In this document: piece after piece, positions 1-7,784 of the stretch | How the letters are laid out: every line of letters starts with the position of its first letter | Position numbering within the stretch: the first letter of the stretch is position 1 | Assembly (NCBI GenBank): GCA_937136415.1 | Contig: CAKZOK010000096.1 | Span: 1 to 39,364 of the forward strand | Source: an uncultured Cytophagales bacterium | GTDB lineage: Bacteria; Bacteroidota; Bacteroidia; Cytophagales; Bernardetiaceae | DNA length: 39,364 nucleotides | Reading direction: 5' to 3' | Notes under the pieces: generated by a model | Told to the model about the DNA's origin: nothing | What the model saw: the letters and a program-made list of their open reading frames with translations, nothing else | Database searches by the model: none | Position numbers and translations under genes: made by a program

Positions 1-115
1 AATTTTAATTGCTATTTTTGATTTATAAATCAATCCATCAAAAAATGAAAATGACTATAAACTAAACTATAGGAAGAGTTTTTGAAATTCTGAACAGCCT
101 ACCCTTAGTTTTTTT

Positions 116-1024
116 TTAAGGAATCAGAAAAATTTCTGCTCCTTCTTTAAAAATAACATTATTATTATAACTTTTCAAAAGTTGAGCCGTAAGATTCGAA
201 TACGTTGAATATTTACGATAATGATTTACAATGCTCTGATAAGTATCTCCACGGCGTACAATGTGCAATGAAGGTGCATTAATTGGTGCATTATGAGTAG
301 CTGTATTTTCTATTTGTCTTGTAAGATGCACCAAAATTTTGGGTTTTTGTGTTTTGTTGGCTTGTCTTGCATTTTGCTGTGTAATTTCTTCAGCTTTTGC
401 TTTTACCTGTTCCCATGTTGCTGCTTGAGATTCATAAGTTACTCTACGAATTGCCTCAATAAATGAATTTGTAAAAATCCCTCCTAGCTCTTTACTTCCC
501 CACGAATATTGCCCTGTTTGTGAAGCTGCTGCAATTACGCCTCCTTCACTAGATTGAAAAAGACGGCGAATATTTTGAGTCATGCTAGGTGTGCGAGAAC
601 GTTGAAAATTAATATTTGTAAGAGGACTTCCAACATTACAACCGTCCCAAGTAGCAAGAGTAAATTTGGCTTTTTGCTTTAATTGTGTATAAATATCAGT
701 TTGTTTTACCCTTCCAGCCATCGGAAAACCATTATAGGTATTCGAATGACCTGAATAATTAAACCAAACTACATCTTCAGAGCTAATTCCCAAACTATTT
801 AGAGAAGAACTTGTAAACTCATTTTTTCCAAAACTATGAAATTTTAGAGTTGCTCCCATAGCTGTTGCTAATTCTTGTGCGTATGCTTTGATGGTAATTT
901 CATCTTTTGGCGCACCCACATCTACGGCTTCACGCTCAGTAACGGTAATAAGGTGAAAATTTTCTGCAAAAGAAAGCGTAATGCTTACAATGAATATTGA
1001 TAGAGTTAAAAATATTTTTTTCAT
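116..1024 (-). CDS. Caspase-like (C14) peptidase with C-terminal LysM
   Basis: This is a predicted exported cysteine peptidase of the caspase/metacaspase clan with a peptidoglycan-binding tail. I chose the Met at 1024, giving 302 aa, because it opens directly onto a signal peptide (MKKIFLTLSIFIVSITLSFA). The open frame starts 20 codons earlier, but that extension is not signal-like. The catalytic His lies in NYSGHSN (about H93) and the catalytic Cys in WDGCNVG (about C129), matching the family's GHG and DxCxxG blocks. The stretch GGVIAAASQTGQYS, followed by GGIFT, fits the last strand and helix of the fold. A LysM domain covers about residues 253-302 (HIVRRGDTYQSI onward). The next gene upstream, on the same strand 167 bp away, also ends in LysM. 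What is seen is the fold motifs and the LysM. Activity at the cell wall is inferred, and the substrate is unknown. Confidence 0.8.
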   Translation of the reverse strand: MKKIFLTLSIFIVSITLSFAENFHLITVTEREAVDVGAPKDEITIKAYAQELATAMGATLKFHSFGKNEFTSSSLNSLGISSEDVVWFNYSGHSNTYNGFPMAGRVKQTDIYTQLKQKAKFTLATWDGCNVGSPLTNINFQRSRTPSMTQNIRRLFQSSEGGVIAAASQTGQYSWGSKELGGIFTNSFIEAIRRVTYESQAATWEQVKAKAEEITQQNARQANKTQKPKILVHLTRQIENTATHNAPINAPSLHIVRRGDTYQSIVNHYRKYSTYSNLTAQLLKSYNNNVIFKEGAEIFLIP

Positions 1025-1191
1025 AATGAAATAGAAGTTGATTGAATTGAATAATTTAAAATTAGTTAGTTGTGAAATCTGCATAGACTAAGGAATAATT
1101 ACGAATACAATATCTTGATTATTAAATGTTTGCTATTTATAATATGAGTAGTTTATTTAATTTCTATTCCTAATAAGTCTGTAATATATTT

Positions 1192-1986
1192 TTATTGTGC
1201 TTTGACGAGTAATTTGTCGCCTGCATGAATAGTTACTTTTTCATCTTTCAACTTGTTAATTCTGACAAGCTCTTTTAATTTTAATCCATATTTATTAGAA
1301 ATCGCATACAAACATTCGCCTTCTTCTACAATATGAAAAGCTGCTCTAGCTTGTAGATTATTTTGAGGTAAAGCTGTATTTTCACTTTCATCTGTATTTG
1401 GAGTAGTCGAATTAAGGGTATTTTGAGCTGTTGTTTGAGTATAACGAGTAGGAAAAATAGATTTTCCTAAAGCAAAAAATTTGTCATGAGCAGGGTCACA
1501 ATCTTCTAAAAAATTCTTAATTCCTTGAAAGCGCAATAAATCGCAGTTGTGAGCAATGGCTAAAGTAGTTGTTTTATTTCCTTTTTTGAATACAAAACCT
1601 AATTCTGGCTCAAAATCACAACGTTTTCCGTATTGGTCTAAAATGTATGTATTTTTATCTAAGACTAATTCTTTAATTGTTTTGAGTTGAGCAGGCGTTA
1701 AGTTTTTGGTTTCCAACACCTTAAAACCTTGGAAACCATTTGCAGTAGCATCAGCCGTTTTTCCATCTAAATAATAAGCCTTTACACTTTCTGCTCCCTG
1801 TAATAAAGAACTTAGTTCTGTTCCTAAAGCAGTTTCAAGGGCAGAATCAATAGTTGAATTTGTAATTGTGGTCGGATTGGTATTTGTTGCTGGCAAATCA
1901 CGAGGGTTTACTTTTTCTTGTGCCATCACTACAAAAGTAGAGAAGAACAAAATCAAGAAAAGAGATATAAATGAGTATATTTTCAT
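1192..1986 (-). CDS. Secreted LysM-domain protein, unknown central domain
   Basis: The 264-aa product starts with a clear signal peptide (ending near VVMAQ), so it is exported. A LysM domain occupies about residues 215-264 (FHIVEEGECLYAISNKYG onward), suggesting attachment to peptidoglycan. The central part, roughly residues 45-180, contains CDFEPELGFVF and later AHNCDLLRF. This Cys-containing beta-rich pattern recurs in secreted proteins, but I cannot name the family. The Thr/Asn-rich segment between about 180 and 212 looks like a linker. The gene lies just upstream of the caspase-LysM gene in the same orientation, so the two may be co-transcribed and act at the same place. No function is assigned. 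Confidence 0.75.
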   Translation of the reverse strand: MKIYSFISLFLILFFSTFVVMAQEKVNPRDLPATNTNPTTITNSTIDSALETALGTELSSLLQGAESVKAYYLDGKTADATANGFQGFKVLETKNLTPAQLKTIKELVLDKNTYILDQYGKRCDFEPELGFVFKKGNKTTTLAIAHNCDLLRFQGIKNFLEDCDPAHDKFFALGKSIFPTRYTQTTAQNTLNSTTPNTDESENTALPQNNLQARAAFHIVEEGECLYAISNKYGLKLKELVRINKLKDEKVTIHAGDKLLVKAQ

Positions 1987-2170
1987 AATAGATTTTTAGA
2001 TAAATGGTGTAAAAAAATGTTTGTCTTGCTTTCTTTACCTTTAAGAGTAAGCACTGGCTAAAAAGTGAGGGCAGAACCTAAAAAAAAACTTTATTTTTTT
2101 TCCAATTATTTTTCATAAAAACAATAAAACCCTAAAAATCAAGCAATTAAATTTAAAATTTAAGCATAAA

Positions 2171-2215
2171 AAAAACGAACTATTTTTTTAAGATAGTTCG
2201 TTTTTCTAGATTTTA
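2171..2215 (-). terminator. Intrinsic terminator after the propeller-OmpA gene
   Basis: The arms AACGAACTAT and ATAGTTCGTT enclose a short A/T loop and are flanked by A and T runs. On the minus strand the stem is followed by a T-rich tract, so it should end transcription from the 2313-3869 gene before the LysM gene at 1986. Confidence 0.75.
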
Positions 2216-2315
2216 ATCGTCGTTGAGGCATTATCATCAACAAGGTCTTTTTTTCATATCTAATTCTGTTATTTTCATTTTCTCTTCTCTCGCCCCTAAT
2301 CCCTCGTCCCTATTA
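2216..2315. repeat. Repeat cluster: CGTCGTTGAGG element plus heptamers
   Basis: Positions 2218-2228 hold CGTCGTTGAGG, which recurs exactly at 21800-21810. It starts a weak hairpin (GTTGA 2222-2226 with TCAAC 2237-2241). From about 2288 to 2314 the sequence falls into 7-bp units, CCTAATC, CCTCGTC and CCTATTA, running to the stop codon of the next gene. On the minus strand these read GGGATTA-type heptamers. The rest of the 1987-2312 gap is A/T-rich, with nothing else I can support. Confidence 0.6.
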
Positions 2316-3869
2316 CTCCACTTCCAAAATTTTCATTTCTACTCTTCTATTTTCTCCCGAATTGAAATTTACAAGTGGCTTTGTTCCTCCATAGGCTTTC
2401 TTTTCTATTCTTGAAGCATCAATTCCTCTATCTGTCAAATATCTATACACAGTATTTACACGCTGCGAAGACAAATCTAATTGCTGTTTGGCAATTCGTG
2501 CATAACTTGGGTGTGCAGGGTGTGGGTCTCTGTCGGTATGTCCAGCAATTTCTATTCTTACTTTTGGGTTTGCTTTCATAAAATCAACTAGATTTTGTAC
2601 ACCTTCTGCATTATTGAGGGAATAACTTTTGATATTAAATTCAATATTTTCTAAGCTAATTGACTCTCCTTTTTTGACTTCTTTTTTATTAAAAATCACT
2701 TTTGGAGCTTCAATTTTAGCAATTTCAATAGTCGGTTTTATTATTTCTGTTTCTACTTTTATTTCAGGTATCTTTTCTTCTACCTCTACCATGGCTATAA
2801 TTTGTGCTTCTTTTGGAATTTCTATTTCCTTAAATTGCATCTTAAAAAGTCCTTCTTTTGGAGTTCCTAACCAAATATCGCCATTAATATCATACGCCAA
2901 AGCCGTCACTGCACTTACCACCAAACCAGAATCTTGGTCGTAAAAAATAGGGTCTTCTTCTTTCGAAAAACGAATAACTCCCTTGTTTCCTGCTATCCAA
3001 ACATTTTCATTTGGCGTAACCAAAACATCATTAAACCTAAAACTACTAGATTTTGTAACTCGTTTGGACATCTGGAACATCTCCTGATTACATACCAAAA
3101 ACTGCTTTCCTTTACGATTCAGAGCTGTTACACACAAATTTCCATCAGGTTTCAAATCAATATGCAATACATTATCGTAGCCATAACCACTATTAGTTAC
3201 ATCAAAAGCATCTCTGAATTTTCCATTTTTGATATTAAACATTCCTGCCGAAGTACCTACCCACACAACATCATTATTATCTACCGTTACAGCATTTATT
3301 CTATCACTTGGAATATTTGGTTCTGTTTCGTTATTGTAAATTGTCTTTTTGTTATTTGCTGCAATATGCCAAAGTCCACCTTGCGCTGTTGCTATCCATT
3401 TTCCACCTTTCGAATCTACATCAATGGCATTGATGTAAAAACTCTTATTACTAAAAGTCGGTATTTCAGTATGCCAAATATATTCTCCATAAGCATCTAA
3501 ATTAACAACACTAACAATATCATTCGAAAAAGTACCCAGCCAAATTGTTCCTTTTTTATCAAAACGAATCGAACTTACTTTGTCTATCAAAGAATCATAT
3601 TTTCCTGTTCTATTAAAAGTTCGGACAGTAGAATCGGCGTAAAAAGCAACCAAACCATTTTCGGTGGCAACCCATTTTGTGTCATTTTGGTCAATGGCAA
3701 TAGAATTAATTTGCCCTTCTGGAAAACCTACTTTGTCTTTACTGATATTTTTAAATTCTACTTTTTCTATTACTTCGGCTGTTTCTGCAGCTTTTTTGTC
3801 TTGAGCATAAGAAGAACCAAGTGAAAAAAGGAGTAAAATTAAGGTAAGAAGTAAACTATTTTGTTTCAT
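2313..3869 (-). CDS. Two-component-type beta-propeller protein with OmpA C-terminal domain
   Basis: This is a 518-aa exported protein with a signal peptide ending near SSYAQ. Residues about 45-345 carry repeated propeller blades of the periplasmic sensor type, such as INSIAIDQNDTKWVATENGL and INAVTVDNNDVVWVGTSAGM. A Glu/Ile/Pro-rich linker follows (about 350-395), then an OmpA/MotB-type peptidoglycan-binding domain. That domain includes VRIEIAGHTDRD and SSQRVNTVYRYL and runs to the end. In this family the OmpA domain clamps the protein to peptidoglycan and the propeller presumably binds a partner or ligand. No histidine kinase or DNA-binding part is fused, so signalling is not implied. Propeller-OmpA combinations are common in Bacteroidota envelopes; the specific role is unknown. 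Confidence 0.8.
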   Translation of the reverse strand: MKQNSLLLTLILLLFSLGSSYAQDKKAAETAEVIEKVEFKNISKDKVGFPEGQINSIAIDQNDTKWVATENGLVAFYADSTVRTFNRTGKYDSLIDKVSSIRFDKKGTIWLGTFSNDIVSVVNLDAYGEYIWHTEIPTFSNKSFYINAIDVDSKGGKWIATAQGGLWHIAANNKKTIYNNETEPNIPSDRINAVTVDNNDVVWVGTSAGMFNIKNGKFRDAFDVTNSGYGYDNVLHIDLKPDGNLCVTALNRKGKQFLVCNQEMFQMSKRVTKSSSFRFNDVLVTPNENVWIAGNKGVIRFSKEEDPIFYDQDSGLVVSAVTALAYDINGDIWLGTPKEGLFKMQFKEIEIPKEAQIIAMVEVEEKIPEIKVETEIIKPTIEIAKIEAPKVIFNKKEVKKGESISLENIEFNIKSYSLNNAEGVQNLVDFMKANPKVRIEIAGHTDRDPHPAHPSYARIAKQQLDLSSQRVNTVYRYLTDRGIDASRIEKKAYGGTKPLVNFNSGENRRVEMKILEVE

Positions 3870-3885
3870 AAATTGAAAAATTTTG

Positions 3886-3925
3886 TTATTGATGTCGCTA
3901 CGCTAAAATATTAATAATGATATTA
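3886..3925. repeat. Dispersed hairpin with TGTCGCTACGCTAAAA core, copy E
   Basis: The 16-bp core TGTCGCTACGCTAAAA at 3893-3908 is identical to 36386-36401. Flanking arms TTATTGATGT and ATATTAATAA pair fully if two G-U pairs are allowed, although the arm sequence differs from the other copy. It lies just upstream of the propeller-OmpA start codon. Confidence 0.6.
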
Positions 3926-3991
3926 GTTGAAGGTTTATTTTTGATAGAATATTCAAGATTCGTTCCTAATTTCTCAAAATTATATGACATT

Positions 3992-5152
3992 CTACTTCAA
4001 AAGCCATTTATTAACTCTAAGTATTTTATCCAATTCTTTTTCATTGAATAAATGCTCTACAAATTCATTGGCAAAATAAGGAATCATCGAAACACCTTTT
4101 GCACCAAAACCATTAAAAATACTCATTTGAGAATAATCTTTGTGCGTTCCCATGAGTGGATAGCGTGTGCGTGTGGAAGGTCTGATGCCCACTTCTTGCT
4201 TCGTAATTTGATAGTCCAGATTCAAAACAGCTTTCAATTTGGTTTCAATTTCCTGTTTTGCTTCCTCTGTTGGTGCTAAAGTCAAATCATCGTGATTGTA
4301 AGTTGAGCCTGTTCGAAAAGTAGTAATTAAATTCTGATTTAAACCTTTTGCTTTGTTATTCAAATTATTTTCAATTATTTTTTTTTCAAAAGGTACAAGC
4401 CAACAGCCTTTGTTAAGAATAATTTGATTCAGTTTTTGAATTATTTCTTGATGCTTGAGATTTTTATTTGATTTGATTTGGCTAAACTCAATATATAAAA
4501 TTTCGCCCTTTGTTGGTGCAATCGGTAATTTTTCAAAAAATGGATTTGTTTTGTCGGCAGCTCCTCTACAAAAAATAATATGATTTGCTTTAATGTTTTG
4601 ATAAACTACTTTTTCATTTTTACTATCATTATTTAAAATTAAATTATCAAAATCAAATAATTTTTCTTGATACGCATTTTTTTCCAGTAGGTAATTTTTG
4701 ATTGCTTCTAAAAAAATATCTACACGCAGATGCCCTCCATTTTTTATTAAAAGTCCTCCTAATTTGTCGTTAATATTTTCTTCTAAAAAACGATTTTTTG
4801 GATAGATTACTTCTTCTGTTTTTTTGTTTTCTTGTACCGACCAATCTTGCTGCTGTTCTAGGTTTTGAAAAGGGCGATAAATAGGAGTAGAAAAAAAGAA
4901 TTTGCGCTTAAATTGTTTTTCTAATTTTGGGTAAAAATCATTCAAAAAACTAAATAATTCGTTGCTCTTCCACGTTCTGACCATATTTCTTCCTGTAATT
5001 GGATTACAGATTCCTGCTGCTATTTTCGAACAATTTTGTAATTTGGGTTCATCTAAAACCATTACTTTTTTTCCTTTTTCAAGTAATGTATAAGCCAAAA
5101 TAGAACCCGCCAAACCTTGTCCGATAATCAAATAATCAACTTCGTTTTTCAT
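3992..5152 (-). CDS. FAD-dependent oxidoreductase, DAO family
   Basis: The 386-aa product opens with a classic FAD-binding beta-alpha-beta motif, DYLIIGQGLAGSILAYTLLE (GxGxxG, residues 5-24). Next comes an acidic strand end (VLDE) and AAGICNPITGRNMVRTW, typical of the D-amino-acid oxidase (DAO) fold. Near the C-terminus, KQEVGIRPSTRTRYPLMG and NGFGAKGVSMIPYFA match the second FAD-contact region of glycine/D-amino-acid oxidases and of the C-terminal half of MnmC. There is no signal peptide, so it is probably cytoplasmic. Many Bacteroidota carry this stand-alone form. The substrate cannot be read from the sequence. Confidence 0.8.
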   Translation of the reverse strand: MKNEVDYLIIGQGLAGSILAYTLLEKGKKVMVLDEPKLQNCSKIAAGICNPITGRNMVRTWKSNELFSFLNDFYPKLEKQFKRKFFFSTPIYRPFQNLEQQQDWSVQENKKTEEVIYPKNRFLEENINDKLGGLLIKNGGHLRVDIFLEAIKNYLLEKNAYQEKLFDFDNLILNNDSKNEKVVYQNIKANHIIFCRGAADKTNPFFEKLPIAPTKGEILYIEFSQIKSNKNLKHQEIIQKLNQIILNKGCWLVPFEKKIIENNLNNKAKGLNQNLITTFRTGSTYNHDDLTLAPTEEAKQEIETKLKAVLNLDYQITKQEVGIRPSTRTRYPLMGTHKDYSQMSIFNGFGAKGVSMIPYFANEFVEHLFNEKELDKILRVNKWLLK

Positions 5153-5180
5153 TTTTTTATACGAATAATAAGTGTAAATA

Positions 5181-5220
5181 AAAACTGCCTAATACTCTAA
5201 AAATGTATCAGACAGTTTTT
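5181..5220 (-). terminator. Minus-strand terminator of the TlpA-like gene
   Basis: A stem of about 15 bp starts with AAAACTGTCTGATAC on the minus strand. It pairs completely only as minus-strand RNA, because two positions are G-U there but A-C on the plus strand. A T-rich tract follows. This marks it as the terminator for the 5246-6376 gene. Confidence 0.8.
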
Positions 5221-5245
5221 TAATAGATTAAAATGTATTTTTAAT

Positions 5246-6376
5246 TTATTTCATCAAAAAAGCATTGAGTTTTTCTATTGAAGTTGCTTTATAAATCATT
5301 TTTTGATTTTCATCTAAGACAACAAACAATGGCAAGTCTGTTAAATGATACGTAATAGCTGCATTTTGGTCAGAAGAAATATCAATTAGTTGAGTATGAT
5401 TTTTGGGTAATTGATTAGCTATTTTTCTCCATGAACTAATTTCTGAATCCAAAGAAATTCCTACAAAATGATATTTTTTCTTCATTTTTGTTGTATCCAA
5501 AAGTGCAAATTGCTGTACTTGTGTGCTAGATTTTGGTTCGAAAGAAGCCCAAAAATAAAGAATTGTTGGTTTTTTCTCTAACTCAGAAATCTGAATTGTA
5601 TCTCCTTTTATATTTCTAAGAGTTGTAATATTAGGCGCACTTTGTCCAACAGCAACTATTTTTACTTGTTTGATAAAAGAATTAATTTGGTTTGTCCAGC
5701 TAGATTTTTTTCCTTGAACTAAAATTTCTAGCTCGTTCAGATAATCTTCTTCTAACATATAATTCACAGCCAAAAACGAACGCACAACATAATCAATAGA
5801 ATCTTGTGCAATAAATTTTTTGTTATAAGTTGTCCATTTTTCATATTGTATTTCATATTCTGCCATCGCCTTTTGGTAAGCAAGTGTATCTCCCATTTGA
5901 GAGCTATTTCTTGCCTTTGCAGTCATTTTTTTCATTGTATTTTCGTAGCCTATTGTTCCTTTTCTATACATTTCAAAATGAGAATGCGAACGAGAACCTA
6001 CAACTTTAGCTTCTGAAAGTTTTCCAGCATCTGCTTGAATTTCCATTTTTGAAGGCTCAAAAAACACAACTAAATTATCTGACGGAGAAAAGGTACTATC
6101 AGAATTTCTAATCAAAGTCAAATAAAAAGGAGTTGGTTCGCTTATTTCTCCTTTAAGTTTGAATTTATCATTTTTTTTGACAGCCACTTCATAGAGAGGA
6201 ATAATATCCTTTGTACTAATATCTGAAACTACCAACCTCATATCTTGAGAAAGATTATTAACTTTTCCCTCTACCAAATATTGATTTTGAGGCTTTTTTT
6301 TCTTAGAGTCGCAACTTGAAAAGGCAAATAATACAAGTGCAAAACACACAAAATAAAAATGAATCGCTTTTTTCAT
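5246..6376 (-). CDS. TlpA-like thioredoxin-fold lipoprotein lacking the CxxC
   Basis: This is a 376-aa predicted lipoprotein with lipobox FAFSSC (Cys22). Residues about 30-140 resemble the DUF4369 N-terminal domain often fused to TlpA-like proteins (YLVEGKVNNLSQDMRLVV, then TPFYLTLIR). The C-terminal part, about 245-376, is an AhpC/TSA-TlpA thioredoxin fold: GQSAPNITTLRNIKGDTIQI, then ILYFWASFEPKS, then DLPLFVVLDENQ. Family members have WASWCGPC at the active site. Here residues 276-283 read WASFEPKS, so both catalytic cysteines are gone (Cys to Glu, Cys to Ser). Thiol redox activity is therefore unlikely. A binding or structural role is inferred. It sits alone between two terminators. Confidence 0.85.
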   Translation of the reverse strand: MKKAIHFYFVCFALVLFAFSSCDSKKKKPQNQYLVEGKVNNLSQDMRLVVSDISTKDIIPLYEVAVKKNDKFKLKGEISEPTPFYLTLIRNSDSTFSPSDNLVVFFEPSKMEIQADAGKLSEAKVVGSRSHSHFEMYRKGTIGYENTMKKMTAKARNSSQMGDTLAYQKAMAEYEIQYEKWTTYNKKFIAQDSIDYVVRSFLAVNYMLEEDYLNELEILVQGKKSSWTNQINSFIKQVKIVAVGQSAPNITTLRNIKGDTIQISELEKKPTILYFWASFEPKSSTQVQQFALLDTTKMKKKYHFVGISLDSEISSWRKIANQLPKNHTQLIDISSDQNAAITYHLTDLPLFVVLDENQKMIYKATSIEKLNAFLMK

Positions 6377-6412
6377 AAAAATAAATGACTAATGAATAAT
6401 AAAGTGAAGTAG

Positions 6413-6436
6413 CAAAACACTTAAAGATGTGTTTTT
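6413..6436 (-). terminator. Possible weak terminator after the DinB-fold gene
   Basis: AAAACAC and GTGTTTT form a 7-bp stem with an 8-nt loop, just past the stop of the 6444-6983 gene on the minus strand. The T tract is only four bases long, so this is tentative. Confidence 0.4.
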
Positions 6437-6443
6437 GTTATGC

Positions 6444-6983
6444 CTAACGAATTTGATAACGCTCATCTAAAATCTGTAAGTGATGAATTTCGTGTCCAGC
6501 AATCATATAAATAAGAGCACGCACAGACATTTGACTATCATTTGCATTTCCTATTTTTGCAGTTTGTAAGGCATCAAAACTCTTAAAAAGAGCAACTGAA
6601 GATTTGCGAATAGCTTCATATCTTTCTAACAAATCTGAAAGAGGAATTTTATCAAAATTACCCTCTTGAGCATACTGATTTTCATCAAAACCTGCTAGTT
6701 GTTGTTTTTCTCCACGATAGAAAGCCAAAGCACGATAAGACATAATTTGCTCGGTATCTATCATATGCCCTAACAATTCTTTAATACTCCATTTTTCTTT
6801 TTCGTATCTAAACAAAGATTCTTCTTCTGAAAACTTGGCAAATTTTTCCTTGGTTTTTTGTCCTTCTTTGGATAAAATTTGCACAATATCTTCATTTTCG
6901 TTTTCTAAAATATAACTACCTATCAATTTTATGTAGCTAGTATAATAAGAATCATATTCATTTGAGCTTGGAAATGGAATCAT
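6444..6983 (-). CDS. DinB-fold (DinB_2) metal-binding protein
   Basis: The 179-aa product is a four-helix-bundle protein of the DinB/YfiT type. The three expected metal-binding histidines are visible: one in KELLGHMIDTEQIM (about residue 72) and two in MIAGHEIHHLQIL (about 163 and 167). WSIKELLGH and MSYRALAFYRGE are characteristic of the DinB_2 group. Some relatives are bacillithiol S-transferases or other thiol-dependent enzymes, but many have no known activity, and the name does not imply DNA damage induction. There is no signal peptide, so it is cytoplasmic. It is flanked by terminators and appears monocistronic. Confidence 0.8.
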   Translation of the reverse strand: MIPFPSSNEYDSYYTSYIKLIGSYILENENEDIVQILSKEGQKTKEKFAKFSEEESLFRYEKEKWSIKELLGHMIDTEQIMSYRALAFYRGEKQQLAGFDENQYAQEGNFDKIPLSDLLERYEAIRKSSVALFKSFDALQTAKIGNANDSQMSVRALIYMIAGHEIHHLQILDERYQIR

Positions 6984-7018
6984 TTTGAGGATATTTTTAA
7001 TGTAAATAAAAACGCATA

Positions 7019-7053
7019 AAAAAACTATGTTTGCAAAGAAACATAGTTTTTTT
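7019..7053 (-). terminator. Terminator of the 7110-7622 lipoprotein gene
   Basis: The perfect stem AAAAACTATGTTT / AAACATAGTTTTT has a six-base loop and T runs on both strands. Its position after the 7110 stop fits a minus-strand terminator. Confidence 0.8.
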
Positions 7054-7109
7054 AGGATATAGAAATTAAATTTTAGTTCTTCAAGTATTTTGTAAAACTT
7101 CTGGCTAAT

Positions 7110-7622
7110 TTATTTCTTTTTATAAATTTTCTTTGTGTCTTCTCCTTCTTTCATCAAGACAAGTTTGTCGGCAGCTAACTCAACGATTGTATAATTTACA
7201 GGGTCTTTTTCTTTACCTGCTTTTTTATCCCATTCTTTCAAAGTTATTGTTTTTCCATCTTCCGACATTGTCCAATATCCTAAAACAGATGATGATAAAA
7301 GCCCTTCTCCTATCTTCTTACTGTAAGAAAGTTTGGATTTGTCTTTTTTATCTCTTCCGAAGGTAAGTGTTTCGGCTACAAAATTAGCCATTGCTCCTAC
7401 ATCTCCTTTGAGTTGAATATCAGAGCTTACTCCAGTTGTGTTTTCGGCACTTTCTGACCCTTTTTTGAGGTTTGCATTTACATCATACTTCCATGCTGAT
7501 GCCATCAATTTTTCTCCAGCTTCTGGCACTTTGGCTTCTTTACTGCCTCCACAAGAGGTAAAGCCTATTGCTAAAAATAATAAAGCAACAAATAAAGGTA
7601 TTGAATTAAATTTAGTTTTCAT
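7110..7622 (-). CDS. Small lipoprotein, lipocalin-like pattern
   Basis: This is a 170-aa predicted lipoprotein with lipobox IGFTSC followed by GGSKEAK. The mature part begins with a linker and then MASAWKYDVNANLKK. Further on are YWTMSEDGKTITLKEW and then YTIVELAADKLVLMKEGE. This layout of an initial Trp, a central W/DG turn and a final ELTADKLVL-type strand resembles short lipocalin-like domains common in Bacteroidota lipoproteins. The family call is by pattern only. Its own terminator downstream and the gldN terminator upstream make it a single-gene unit. Function unknown. Confidence 0.7.
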   Translation of the reverse strand: MKTKFNSIPLFVALLFLAIGFTSCGGSKEAKVPEAGEKLMASAWKYDVNANLKKGSESAENTTGVSSDIQLKGDVGAMANFVAETLTFGRDKKDKSKLSYSKKIGEGLLSSSVLGYWTMSEDGKTITLKEWDKKAGKEKDPVNYTIVELAADKLVLMKEGEDTKKIYKKK

Positions 7623-7680
7623 TTTAAAAAAAATTTGATAAATAAATTTGGTTAATAATCATTAAAATTAAAAAAATCTT

Positions 7681-7712
7681 AACTTATATCAATATAAGTT
7701 TTTTTATTTATT
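7681..7712 (+). terminator. Plus-oriented hairpin with T run, no plus-strand gene upstream
   Basis: AACTTATAT and ATATAAGTT form a stem followed on the plus strand by TTTTTATTTATTT. It looks like an intrinsic terminator, yet no plus-strand gene precedes it. It may block antisense transcription into gldN or be a leader structure of the 7622 gene. Confidence 0.4.
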
Positions 7713-7738
7713 TATCAAAATTTATAGAAATAAAAAAA

Positions 7739-7762
7739 CCTTTCTCACAAATGTAAGAAAGG
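7739..7762 (-). terminator. Terminator of gldN
   Basis: The stem CCTTTCTTAC / GTGAGAAAGG (minus strand, one G-U pair) is followed by a run of seven T, 22 bases after the gldN stop codon. Confidence 0.8.
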
Positions 7763-7784
7763 CTTTGAGTTGAAGGTCTAACTT

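Noticed and set aside
2934..3500. 188-codon plus-strand open frame
   Set aside because: It is antisense to the propeller-OmpA gene, rich in Ile/Ser/Tyr, and has no recognisable domain.
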